Below, in pieces: positions 14,462 to 25,000 of a DNA stretch of 64,000 bases (position 1 is the first letter of the stretch; the number at the start of each line of letters is the position of its first letter). The notes under the pieces were generated by a model. The model was given only the letters and a program-made list of their open reading frames with translations. It was not told where the DNA came from and did not search any database. The stretch is from Clytia hemisphaerica (Eukaryota > Cnidaria > Hydrozoa > Leptothecata > Clytiidae). The position numbers were made by a program, and so were the translations under genes. Location: the NCBI GenBank assembly GCA_902728285.1, contig CACVBU010000791.1:124001-188000 (forward strand), in the 5' to 3' direction.

Positions 14462-17253
14462 GGTAAAACCTTCTGAATTTTGTCAAGATTTGCTGGTACC
14501 ATTACACACTGTCCTTTTAAACCTTGCTGTCCTCCTTTATGCTTTGGTACAATGAACATAAACGGAATTATTTGGGAAACTAGCATCATTTCTATTGGGC
14601 ATAATTCCTCTAGCTCTGGAAGTTTTGGTGATAAATGGAGATTATTGGCTTGTGCTTGTACAGGGAGTTGCTCTTTTTTTATGGCTTTATCACATGAGTT
14701 GCAAATCCAGTAAATTTCTTCAGAATCGCAATCAGTATTACACACATCACACAATTCAAACATGGTCAAATTTTCATATTCTTTGTGGAGAAATCTTTTA
14801 CCGTTTCCTTTATACTCCCATTTTATGCAAATATGACATTTATTTGTTGGGCCTTCTTTTATAGCACACTCAAAATCTTGCTCAACGATTTCAAATGCTT
14901 TAGTTAGGGTGATCGATGGGTCAACCATACTTTTACCTTGTAACTTATCAAACTCTTTTTTCCTTTCTGATTTATTTAGAAGCCGATGAGTTTCTTTCCT
15001 CATTTTATCTTTTTCGCGAACTTTTGCTTTGTCTGATTCATCTAGATTTTTTCTTAAAATTTCCATTCTTTTTGAAGCAGATTTTCGTTCTTTTGCTTTG
15101 TTTGATTCATCTAGATTTTTTCTTAAATTTTTCTTTTTTAATTGGTCAGATCTTCGAACTTTTGCTTTGTCTGATTCGTCTAGATTTGTTCTTAAATTTT
15201 CCTTTCTTAATTGGTCAGACCTTCGAACTTTTACTTTGTCTGATTCGTCTAGATTCTTTCTTAAAATTTCCATTCTTTTTGAAGCAGATTTTCGTTCTTT
15301 TGCTTTGTCTGATTCATCTAGATTTTTTCTTAAATTTTTCTTTTTTAATTGGTCAGATCTTCGAACTTTTGCTTTGTCTGATTCGTCTAGATTTTTTCTT
15401 AAAATTTCCATTCTTTTTGAAGCAAGTTTTCGTTCTTTTGCTTTGTCTGATTCATCTAGATTTTTTCTTAAATTTTTCTTTTTTAATTGGTCAGATCTTC
15501 GAACTTTTACTTTGTCTGATTCGTCTAGATTTTTCCTCCAACTTTCCTTTTTTAGTTTATCAGATTTACGAACATTTTCTTTCTCAAATTCGTCTTGGTT
15601 ATCCCTCATATCGTTCTTTCGTTTTCTATCAGTGTCTTTAAAAAGCTCTTTTTTGACATCATCGAGATTATACCTGGCTTTTTTCATTGCAGTCTTTTTT
15701 GACACAGTTGTGAAATTTCGCTTCCTTTTGAAAGGAGTAGACCTGATAATATCGGACTCTAGCTTGTTTTTCGATGCCGTGACTTTACGTTCTTGATTTT
15801 CTAATTCTTTGAGGAGGGCATTTTTCATCATTTTTTCTGGTTGAATATTTGATGATTGACCAATAGAAAAATCAATGGTATTCGAATCGCCATTTGTATT
15901 TATCTCTTTAGGTTTATCTTTGTCGGTTTCAACTAACTTTGATTCAATTTTGAAAGTATTGGGAATTTCTGAACTTCCAATGAAAATGCTATCTTCACTA
16001 GAGGTTTGGTCACGAATGTTATTATCGGAGTTCAGAGGCAAAGAATCAATTTCTCGATTGCATTTCTTGTAAATCAATATGTATGGAACTATTTTATCAC
16101 TAATTTTGCAGTTAAACTCATCACCTTTAATAACGGTAACACGATCATCATTTACTGAATACCATTGTTCGTTATATTTTACAACAGATGTATAATGACC
16201 ACTATCAGGTGTATCACCGTGATGATAAACAATTGCTTGCAATTCAAGTGTCCCGAGAAGAACGTTTTCTATTTCTGTTTCAACATTTAAATTTGGAACT
16301 AATTTCTTCAAGCGTCCGGTGGTTTGATCATAGCAAAAAATTACAAGTTGAATGATCAAGGCATGAGAAACATTAAATAGGGTTCTACTTTTTGTGGCAT
16401 TTGTTCTTGTTGGGCAATTTGAGCATACGTAGTCTTCAATAAGTTCGCCGTAAGGATCATTAGTTAATTTCTCAATCAAATTTTTCATCGAATTATCAGG
16501 ACTAAAAGGACTAGGAAATTGAATCCGACACATATTATAGTATTCTGTCCGTTCAGAAGGATTATTGCATCTTTGACATAAGACTGATTCCAAAAATGAC
16601 ACTCGAAATGAACTTTCTGCAGGAATTTCATTAAAATGAACTTGATACACATGGTTCAAAATAGAATTTACACACTCTTGAGCATCAAATTGTTCTCGTT
16701 GTGTATAATCGTAGCCTGGAAGTTCTATAGACTTTATGAATTCGTACGTTTCTATGGGTGATTCAGAGCTTTCAATTGTAGAAAATAAGTCTTTGACTGC
16801 TAAAATACTGGAGTCATTGGTATCAAGAGTTTTAACAAATTCACGGAAGGTATCAATAGTGTATAATGATTGAATAACTGAATTGAAGAAACATACATTT
16901 TGTCCTAGATTTTTCAATCCTAATGGTTTGTTTTCTCTGATGAAATTTACAGTATCATTATCTATGTTATTTGGGGTTCCTCGAAAACACGTTTTCTTTT
17001 TTGGTCTACCTCTTGGAGATTTAATTGCATTGTTAATTGGCCCTGGATTTAATTCTACATCTCCATCTACAATAAGCCGAGTGATTAGCAAAAAACTTGT
17101 ATCGTAAGCAAGGGGTTCGTTATTTGTATATTGGCATTGCAAGTATTGTAAGTTCGAGTGGCGTTTATAGTCGTGCCTCAGTGGACTTTCGTAGTGGCGT
17201 TTATAGTCGTGCCTCAGGGGACTTTGGCTGATATCAGCTCTTTTGGTGGGCAT
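14462..17253 (-). CDS. Helentron polyprotein, part 1: 2A motif, USP (C19) domain, charged repeats, Cys-rich DUF6570-like region
   Basis: The start ATG (17253) follows an A-rich leader. Residues 11-32 hold a repeat of SPLRHDYKRH. Residues 54-72 read as a class-1 2A-like peptide, a hydrophobic stretch then DGDVELNPGP, which in known 2A sequences makes the ribosome skip the G-P bond and would release a 71-residue leader. The USP domain has a Cys box GQNVCFFNS (nucleophile Cys121, one residue longer than the usual GNTC), two CxxC finger pairs (226/229, 277/280), and a His box with HHGDTPDSGHY (His353) followed by WYSVNDDRV (Asn368/Asp369), so it looks catalytically complete. After a Ser/Asn linker come 23-residue units with NLDESDKAKVRR. 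Then Cys pairs (CHIC, CDVC, CNSC) and a VPANLDKIQ block resembling DUF6570 proteins attached to Helitrons. The frame then runs into the foldback at 14461. Confidence 0.85.
14990..15560 (-). repeat. 69-bp (23-residue) tandem repeats in the Helentron ORF
   Basis: About eight units, alternating two variants: one containing KAKVRRSDQLKKKNLRK, the other KAKERKSASKRMEILRK, each followed by NLDESD. Units differ by a few residues, so the array expanded recently in frame. The composition (Lys, Arg, Asp, Glu) suggests a long charged helix or a nucleic-acid-binding linker. Confidence 0.85.
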
Positions 17254-18129
17254 TTTTTTTTTTTTTTTTTGTTTATTTATTTGTTTTTATTTTTTTATTT
17301 TTATATTTTCTTATATTTTTTATTTTCTTTTTCTCGGCCTTCTTTTTTTATGCCTCTTTTATTACTTTTTTTCGATAAGTATTTTACAAAATTTTCCTAA
17401 TAAAATAAGTTCTTCTTTTACTATTTCTTCGTTCTTCTTAGCTGCTACTTCCAATACTTCTTTCAACTCCAATACTTCAGTGTGTCTACAACTTGAGTTC
17501 AGCTATCAGGGGTTTTCAAAGTGATTGCTTGATAAAATGTATTTGATGGATTTTATTAAATTGACTTCTTCTTTTATTTTATTTTGTATTTCTATTGCTT
17601 ATTATTCTAAAGATAAAGAGAAGTATCATTAAAAATATGTTTAAGTGCAGCTCCAGAGTAAGAATTTCACAAAATACTTCCAAAGTACATTCTCGGACAT
17701 CTGTTAATTTATAGGTTTTGTATAAAAAAGAAACATTGAAACGAATATTATTACTCGAACATTCAGCTACCACCCACCCTACAAGCTAACAATTTTCAAC
17801 CTTTCGACACACAAATGCTTTTTTATGAGAGTGCATATTATCCCATTACGTTTGTGCTAGACAAAATATTTTACTGGTGTATTTATTTTTTCTTCAAACC
17901 CTTCATCGCAGAACTTATTTTTCATGCATCTTTTTATAGAGACAGAGAGTGCGTGAAAGATAAAGAAAGAGAGAAGAGAGAGAGAAATTAACACTGCGGT
18001 TAAGAACACTAAGAAAAAAATACGAACACAATGAATTATTGATGACTTTGCATTGTAAAGCTAAAATCGCGGGAAACCTATTCATTCATTCAATTATGTA
18101 ATATTACCAACCTAAAAGAAAAAATACAT
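17254..18129. other. Helentron 5' side: A-rich leader and uncharacterised flank
   Basis: On the minus strand the ORF is preceded by an A-tract of about 18 nt and 90 nt of A/T-only leader (17254-17345). Beyond it, to 18129, only AT-rich sequence and short GAGA runs (17940-17990) are visible. The 5' end of the transposon must lie here, but I could not fix it. Confidence 0.4.
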
Positions 18130-19366
18130 CTACTAAGTAAAAAGCGCGCGAAAAATGGTTCTGTCTGTAGTAATTTTTTGGATGGAGAAGCAATCAAAAA
18201 TCTATTCATGAACCTTTTTGATAAGAAAAAACGCATAGCCTGGAAATCTGGCTCTGACAATCTGTTAGCGCTGAAACTTAATTGTGCAAAAAATCGTGAA
18301 ATCCGTCAATTATATAGCTTGAGAAAATGACGAAAACCTGTTTTATGCCGGTTTTCGGCTATTCCGGCGAATTTTAACGAGATCCGCATGCAAAAAATAT
18401 TTTTTTGGGAATCAGACCATGCTATAATTTGAGCATTACTATTAAGAACCTTTTTCTGTAAATAAACAATTGAATAAGTTGGAAAGATGTCACAAAAATC
18501 CATGAAAATGACGATTTCCGGAACATTTCCGGTTCTACAGACTGAAAAAAAAATTTCTCCACAAACGGTTTTCGGCGCATTTTCGACAGCATTAATACGC
18601 ATCTATGTGCAAAAAATCAGAAAAAACTAATGATACAATTTCCAGAAAATACCAAAAAACCGATTTTTCCGGCATATTTCCGACATTTTCGGCCGGAAAA
18701 AAATGTTTTTCGAAGATCGGGCTCCGTCACATTTTAGGTATTGTCATTTTGCATCAGTGTGCAAAATTTCATAAAAAAATATAAAGTACAGCTCGAGAAA
18801 TTCAAGAAATACTGTCTTTCCGGCGAAAATAGGTTGTTCCGGCGATTTTTAAATAGTTCCGGCTTCAGAAATCAATTTTATTGAAAATTGAAACATGCTT
18901 GATGGTGGGCATTGATATTAATAATGTTTTTGAATGAAAAAACAACCAATTATAAGGAAAAAGTCCAATGAAAATCCAGAAAAACGGCGATTTCCGGCAT
19001 ATTTCCGGCATTTTCGGCCAAAAAAATTTTTTTCTCAAAAATCGGACTCGGCCATGTTTTGAGCATTGTTAATACGCATCTTTGAGCAAAAAATCAGAAA
19101 AAACTAATGATAAAATCTCGAGAAAATGACAAAAAACAAGTTTTTCCGGCATATTTCCGGCATTTTCGGCCGGAAAAAATTTTTATTCGAAAATCGGGCT
19201 CCGTCACATTTTGGGCATTGCCATTTTGCATCATTGTGCCAAAAATTAGAAAAAACTAATGAGTCAATCCTGAGAAAAGCTGGTAACAGACGGACAGACG
19301 AACGGACGAACGGACGGACGAACGAACGGACATCGGTTAATTTATAGGACCTCCGAGGTAGGTCCA
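18130..19366 (+). mobile_element. Repeat family A copy (TTCCGGCATATTTCCGGC units, ACGA tail)
   Basis: Five or six diverged units of about 170-240 bp, most containing TTTCCGGCATATTTCCGGCA and AATCAGAAAAAACTAATGA, followed by AGAAAAGCTGG, an ACGG/ACGA repeat (19285-19330), GGTTAATTTATAGGACCTCC and GAGGTAGGTCC. Strongly similar unit by unit to 46010-47138, and a short relative lies at 61200-61380. No coding sequence. Confidence 0.7.
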
Positions 19367-19420
19367 AAAAGTAATAAAAATTTCTATTTCAGAAGAAATC
19401 ATCTTATGTAACGTCCCCTT

Positions 19421-19449
19421 TGTTTCCTTTGTTTACAAAGAAGGAAACA
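19421..19449. promoter_or_regulatory. Palindromic element with forkhead-type core upstream of the chitin-binding gene
   Basis: TGTTTCCTT (19421-19429) and AAGGAAACA (19441-19449) flank TGTTTAC, the forkhead consensus, about 55 bp upstream of the TATA box. A regulatory role is inference. Confidence 0.3.
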
Positions 19450-19501
19450 GAAGAATTTGGAACTCTTTGTTATCAATTCTTTTAGGCATTTTGAAAAATA
19501 A

Positions 19502-19509
19502 TATAAAAG
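19502..19509 (+). promoter_or_regulatory. TATA box
   Basis: TATAAAAG stands 91 bp before the ATG at 19593, which puts transcription start near 19530 and leaves a 5' leader of about 60 nt. Confidence 0.6.
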
Positions 19510-19592
19510 GGATCACTAGAACATTGAAAATCATCAAACAACTTGTACAACTACAAAGCAAATTGAAGAATCACTTCTCTCAATCGATCATT

Positions 19593-20494
19593 ATGAAGGC
19601 TTTCATTATCTTGTCAATCATTGCTGGTAAGTTTCTTTTATCGACGCTTGTTAGTTTTGACGATTCTCTAGTCTGATTTGCAGACCTATACTTTATATAA
19701 GAAATTGAGTAAAAAGTAACTATTCTCACATGCTCCAATTTTGCGAATCACATTTTTTCGAACCAGTCTTAATCGGATTGTAACTCATGAACAAATTCTA
19801 ATTGAGCTTTGTCGGTTATACATTTTGTTTCAAAATATCGTCAACTTTTACTCGTCTACTTGACAAACAAACACTAGGATAATTTTACAGCTTCAGGTCT
19901 CCTAATAAAGACTCGATTACCAATTCATTCATTCACTCGCTCACTTGGTAAAGTTTGCTTAATAAATCTGAATCAATCAACTTTTATCTTTCAGCTTCTT
20001 ACGCCCTTGAGGTTGGAACACAAACCGGTACAACACCACCAGCTGTCGCATGTCCAAACTCTTTGTGTCAAGGTAAACCTGACGGAAACTTTGAATATTA
20101 CTACTATGGTGATTACAACCCACACTATTTCGTCCAATGCTCAAACGGATTAGCTTATTGCCAAGCCTGCTGGCCATTATCTTTGGAATTTAGTGAAGGA
20201 TGCAACCAATGTTTGTACAGCAAATATGACGAATGTGTCACCACACAACCATGGGAACCAGCCACCACTTTTTATTGCCCAGACAAATGCCCTCATTATG
20301 GTCCAGAATTCAGTGGAAATGTCGAAGACCCAAACAACCCACACCAATATGTTGCTTGTTGGAAGGGAGTCACTGTTGGATGTATTGCTTGTCCAGCTGG
20401 TTTATTGTTCAACCAAAAATGGAATGCTTGTTTGTATGAAGGAAAATACAAGACCGAGCCAGAATCCAAAAACCCATACACTGAGCACTACTAA
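19593..20494 (+). CDS. Secreted protein with two chitin-binding type-2 (peritrophin-A) domains
   Basis: Two exons, 19593-19626 and 19995-20494, join in phase 1 (GT at 19627, AG at 19993-19994) to give 177 aa. The first exon plus the first codons of exon 2 form a signal peptide, MKAFIILSIIAASYA. Domain 1 spans about residues 28-90 and domain 2 about 100-160; each has the spaced cysteines and aromatic core of ChtBD2 (YFVQCSNGLAYCQACWP; QYVACWKGVTVGCIACPAG, then NACLY). Such proteins bind chitin in extracellular coats, for example perisarc or mucus layers; the substrate here is inferred. The gene has its own TATA box and no close neighbour on the same strand. A G-tract MITE sits 93 bp beyond the stop. 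The ATG was chosen because it starts the signal peptide and lies in the only exon with a good donor. Confidence 0.88.
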
Positions 20495-20586
20495 ATCCAT
20501 TTATCTCAAGCGATGGCAAACATATAAAACATGAAAAACGAAAGTCATAAATTTCAACAACTATTTGTATTTTTCTGATTATATTA

Positions 20587-20745
20587 CTCTCGGGTACCTA
20601 ATAGCCGGGGGGATTGGAATAAGCGGGGGAGTTGGAAAAAATCTCAAAACTTAATAAGCGGGGGGGGGGTTGGAATAAGAATGTCCTGGGCGGAAAATTT
20701 TCGAAAATTTAATTAGCGGGGGGACGGCTATTAGGTACCCGAGAG
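20587..20745. mobile_element. G-tract TA-MITE
   Basis: TIR CTCTCGGGTACCTAATAGCC, matched perfectly by GGCTATTAGGTACCCGAGAG; TA at 20585-20586 and 20746-20747. G-runs up to G9-G10 inside. Same architecture as 12054-12364. Confidence 0.8.
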
Positions 20746-20896
20746 TAAACGAGGTACCCATTTTTAATCTTTGTATTTTAAATTTTAAATCGTTTTTTAA
20801 TCTTTTCTCTTTATTCTTTTTAATTTTGTTAACAAAAGAGAACAATAACTTCTGCAAAAAAATAATGCCAGTTTTCATTTCGTCTGGATGATGTTA

Positions 20897-21192
20897 ACAC
20901 AGATATCTGTAAAGCCCGAAGGGCTAGATAGGCAACTTTAAGCTCTTTCTCCAGGAAAAAAAGTACAGCTAAAATTTAACTTTTTAAATTTCGTGCAAAT
21001 TGATAGGATCTAGCATTTTAATTGTTTTCGGAGCGCAAGATAAAAAAAAGTAGGCGGCAAACGCTATTTCGCGTTTCTCAAACGAGTGAAATTGCTTGTT
21101 GTCACGTGATTTCTTTGGTAGGAAACCCTACCAAAATTTGCTTCACTTTTCGATAAAGGCTGTGGATCTAGCCCTTCGGGCATAGATATGTG
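20897..21192. mobile_element. Foldback MITE with CCCGAAGGGCTAGAT ends, 7-bp target duplication
   Basis: ACACAGATATCTGTAAAGCC with CCGAAGGGCTAGAT at the left pairs with ATCTAGCCCTTCGGGCATAG at the right. GATGTTA flanks both sides (20890-20896, 21193-21199). No coding sequence. Confidence 0.6.
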
Positions 21193-21783
21193 GATGTTAC
21201 TCCCCGGTGTCTAATTGACTGGTCCTGGAAAAATAAGGCATTATTAACTGAAGGAACGATAAAACTTGTTGGAGTATAGGAGACATTCGAGTTCCAGTAT
21301 AAAGGTTCAAGTTAAAGGGACTGTACCACGATACCTTTATGTATTTGACACCACTAATCGCTATCCACTGCAAAGTTGAGGTTTTCTTATAAGCTCTAAA
21401 TAAAAAATACTGCCATCGGCTAAGACCTTTTACAGTTCAGCAAGGACTTTTAAAACTACGGTGGTGTAAAAATATAGGCATGCTGTCACCAAAAAATACC
21501 GAAATGCTTTTTTTCATAAGCGATTTAGTACCTTTATGCCCTATATTACAAGGACTTTGTTGGATTCAAAAACATCAAGGGAGAACATCGTCGTTCGAAT
21601 TCTCAGTTAAAGTATTGGTATTATGTTTCCAGAAATAATCATGCTCTTGGCGAAATAACAAAATAATAATATGTGCAGTGCATCTCTAGCTCTAAGTTTG
21701 AATTTACATATTCGTTTTACAGTGTTGATTTTATAAGTGAAGTTCTCGGAAAGAGAGTTACCTATGCATCAAAAGTGTACAAT
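21193..21783. other. Non-coding stretch
   Basis: AT-rich, stop codons in all frames, nothing recognised. Confidence 0.35.
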
Positions 21784-21958
21784 GAGCTCTTCCAGAAAAA
21801 GTCCGTTCGTAGAAGGTGGAGAATATATTATTTCTCCCAGATTCGTCCCTGGATAATTTCAATTTTCACTTTTTGGACACCGTTGAATCCAATACCCCGG
21901 GCACTAAAGTGTACCTCTTTTCACGGTAGATTACCCCTCGGTTTCTTTCTGGAAGAGC
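21784..21958. mobile_element. Small foldback, ends GAGCTCTTCCAGAAA
   Basis: GAGCTCTTCCAGAAAAAGTC on the left and TTTCTGGAAGAGCCC on the right are complementary. A related sequence, GGGCTCTTCCAGAAAAATTC, occurs at 62525. No clear duplication. Confidence 0.45.
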
Positions 21959-22051
21959 CCAATAAAGCGAACTGAAGCCAGCCTAGGAAGTAAGTGTTGT
22001 CAATGTCCAAATACAGTACGAGTCTTCTGTCATGGTAGAAGGGTTCAATAC

Positions 22052-25000
22052 TTAGTTTTTGGAGACTCCGTAGCAAGATTTATAACAATGTTTGGTCATC
22101 CAAGCCGTATTCTTTCTGCATTCACCGGACTCTGCCCATCCCGGACAACTACCTACATATTCAGGAGCGTCACGGCACAAAGCACTATCTTCCACTGTAC
22201 AAACTATAAAGAAAAACATTTTCCTTCACTGCTTCAGTTCATTTTTTTTTTAAGTCTTATTCTAAGATGCCTTATAAACGGGTTTGGTGGGAAATTTCGA
22301 AAACTTTAGTAGGGTAAATTGTTAGAAAGTAATGACAACACTGAAAATATTTTCAAACATTAGTATATATGGGTTTGGGTCCTCTTCAAACCAATGGCGA
22401 TATGATGTAGAATTTTAAAAATTGAATGAATGCCTAGAAGAACAATGGATATTTATGCTTTACTGGGAAACTACTCACCATCGTGACAAGATTTGCAGCA
22501 ATTCCATAACATCCAATGATTGCTGACACATTCACCGGTTTGTGACCATTCACCACACTTCGCATTGCGATCAGTGCATTCTACGGAAAAAAGATTTCAA
22601 AGCAAATTAATCATAAGGACAAATTCGTCAAACTATTTATGATTTTAATACGTAAAGAACGGTCTTTCTACTGATGGTTGACAAAAAATTGGAAGTTTCG
22701 AATCCATCGAAAAACAAGTCATTAGAAGGAATGACCAACATAATATCAATTTCTTTTACACATTAGATAGGCTAAACTGACTGGATCACTGATACAGGGG
22801 GGGGCTTTTATAGTTCTCGTGAGAATGTGTTCATTTATTAAGTCGATTAATCCAGCTGGTTCTTTTCTCTTTTAGGTCAAAATTTCGAACGTCTCAGACA
22901 TCAATTTCAAAAACATTCGAATCCTTCAGTCATCAAGTAAATTAGACAGGAGACCCGTCCTGTATCTTTAAAAACTGATTGTGTCCCGGGGTGGGGGGTA
23001 ATAGGATTGCAAACTGACGGGGGGTGCCGCCCAACTTTCAAACTTTGGACCCTTACCGGGACTATAAAGGAGAAAACAAAGGAAAACTTTGGTACTTTTA
23101 CGACCCTTAGCGAGACAAATTTGACCAATTTTGACCAGATTTCAATCTTTCAGGGGGTAAAAAGTTGAAATTTTCCTATTTTTCCAACTCTTAGTGGGAC
23201 TGAAATTTAATTTTCTGATTTTTCCGACCCTTAGCGGGACTTTGGAAGTCCAAAAAAGGTACCCTTAAGGGCGGCACATACCGTACCCACCATTTGCCTA
23301 AGTATCCCCTCCCCGGGATTATGTATACAGGACATGTTCGGGCTGTGAGGCATATTTCTGCAGTAGAAGATTAGTATTTAGCAATGTCCTCAAACAAATA
23401 AATTAAAACAATTTAAGAAAGTTGCGTTTTTTCTAAGAAGGAATGACCAGTGAAATAATAACCGAATTTGTTTGACTGTGTTTTCAACTGTCGTTTGGAC
23501 CTGGGAAATTCAAACTCATAGCTTAACTACGGAAGCCCATTAGTGCCATTTAGATTCTCTTTTAATTTCTTAACGACGAAACTAACAAATTGACAACGAA
23601 ACTAAAAAATTGACGACGAAACTGAAAATAGATTGTTACTTTGTTTCGTTGTCGAAAAAATTGACGACGAAACTAAAAAATTGACGACGAAACTGAAAAT
23701 AATTTGTTACTTCGTTTCGTCGTCGAAAAAAATCGACAACGAAACTAAAAAATATTTGAGAATGGTGGCCCTGACGATTGAAAAAAGGAAATATCACTAA
23801 TTCTGGTGGATTATGAAGAGGGATTTGATAGTTCTGGTGAATGCAATGCTGGTGAAGATGGTTCTTGTGAATGAGATGCTGGCAATGATGAACCAGAATA
23901 AGGATGTGATGGTGGAGATTGTTGGAGTCACCGGGGTTTCAATGAAATCATTGGAACTAATCAATAGCAAATGATGGAATCAATGGAGCAGATGATGAAA
24001 TCAATAATGGAGCAGATGATGGAATCAATGGTGCAAATGATGAAATCAATAGAGCAGATGATGGAATCCATTGTGCGGGTGATGGAACCAACCATTGATT
24101 CTATCATTTACACCGTTCATTTCATCATTGATTAGTTCCAATGATTTCATTGACACCCCGGTGACTCCAACAATCTCCACCATCGCATCCTTATTCTAGT
24201 TCATCATTGCCAGCATCTCATTCACAAGAACCATCTTCACCAGCATTGCATTCACCAGAACTATCAAATCCCTCTTCATAATCCACCAGAATTAGTGATA
24301 TTTCCATTTTTCAACCATAAGGGCCACCATTTTCAGTTTTTTTTAGTTTCGTTGTCGATTTTTTCGACGACGAAAAGAAGTAACAAATTATTTTCAGTTT
24401 CGTCGTCAATTTTTTAGTTTCGGTGTCAATTTTTTCGACGACGAAACGAAGTAACAATTTATTTTTAGTTTCGTCGTCAATTTTTTAGTTTCGTTGTCAA
24501 TTTTTTTAGTTTCGTCGTTAAAAAACTAAAGGAAAATCTAAATGGCACTAATGGGCTTCCGTACTTAACTCGTACTATTTATTTCACCATCAGTATATAA
24601 AAGAAGAAATCATAGCATAGACCATTTAACAGTCGAAATCAATTATGGGTAATCAGGGCTGGCTGCGCTCTAGTCGGTTGACTAAACGCAAAAATCTTAA
24701 AAACTTTTCAAAACTTGGACCAATAGTAAGTCGTCATTAGCGCGCAGTGGTCCTGATTACCCATTACGCTTTGCGACTGTGATATTGCTTATGGACCTCT
24801 AGGCCATAAAGTAAATAGAAAGGAACGTAGCGGACTAGTCAGTACTATAACTAGGTAAACTATTTCATAGAAATAAATTCATAGAAAGCGAGTAAATAGA
24901 GTTCATCTCGATCACCTGAGCATGTTTTTGCACAATACTTGGTCATCCACAAGTTGTAATTATCATTACAATGTCCTTTTAAGGCGAATGTTACACAATC

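Larger units (their letters stand above)
9085..17253 (-). mobile_element. Helentron/Helitron2-type rolling-circle transposon with USP protease and 2A motif
   Basis: One minus-strand reading frame runs from ATG at 17253 to the stop at 9085, interrupted only by two MITEs (14171-14461 and 12054-12364). Leaving out those and one copy of each target duplication gives 7557 nt, exactly 2519 codons. Domain order with residue numbers on that frame: 2A-like motif 63-72, USP 112-397, charged 23-residue repeats about 560-770, Cys-rich DUF6570-like region about 800-930, Helitron Rep with HVHAQIH near 1315 and Y-x3-Y-x2-K near 1502-1509, PIF1 helicase about 1800-2270, EEP endonuclease about 2305-2518. Rep plus helicase plus a C-terminal endonuclease defines Helentrons; they integrate as single-strand intermediates by rolling circle. 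The outer ends were not found; 8624-8830 and 17254-18130 are the flanks to search. A USP here, rather than the OTU protease usual in this group, is the striking point. Confidence 0.9.

Noticed and set aside
14916-15796. Plus-strand ORFs of 241 and 255 codons
   Set aside because: Both are antisense shadows of the 69-bp repeats in the Helentron protein and consist of repeated Phe/Leu/Ser strings.
20193-20534. ORFs overlapping the chitin-binding exon in other frames
   Set aside because: Out-of-frame shadows; the signal peptide, splice phase and cysteine spacing fix the true frame.
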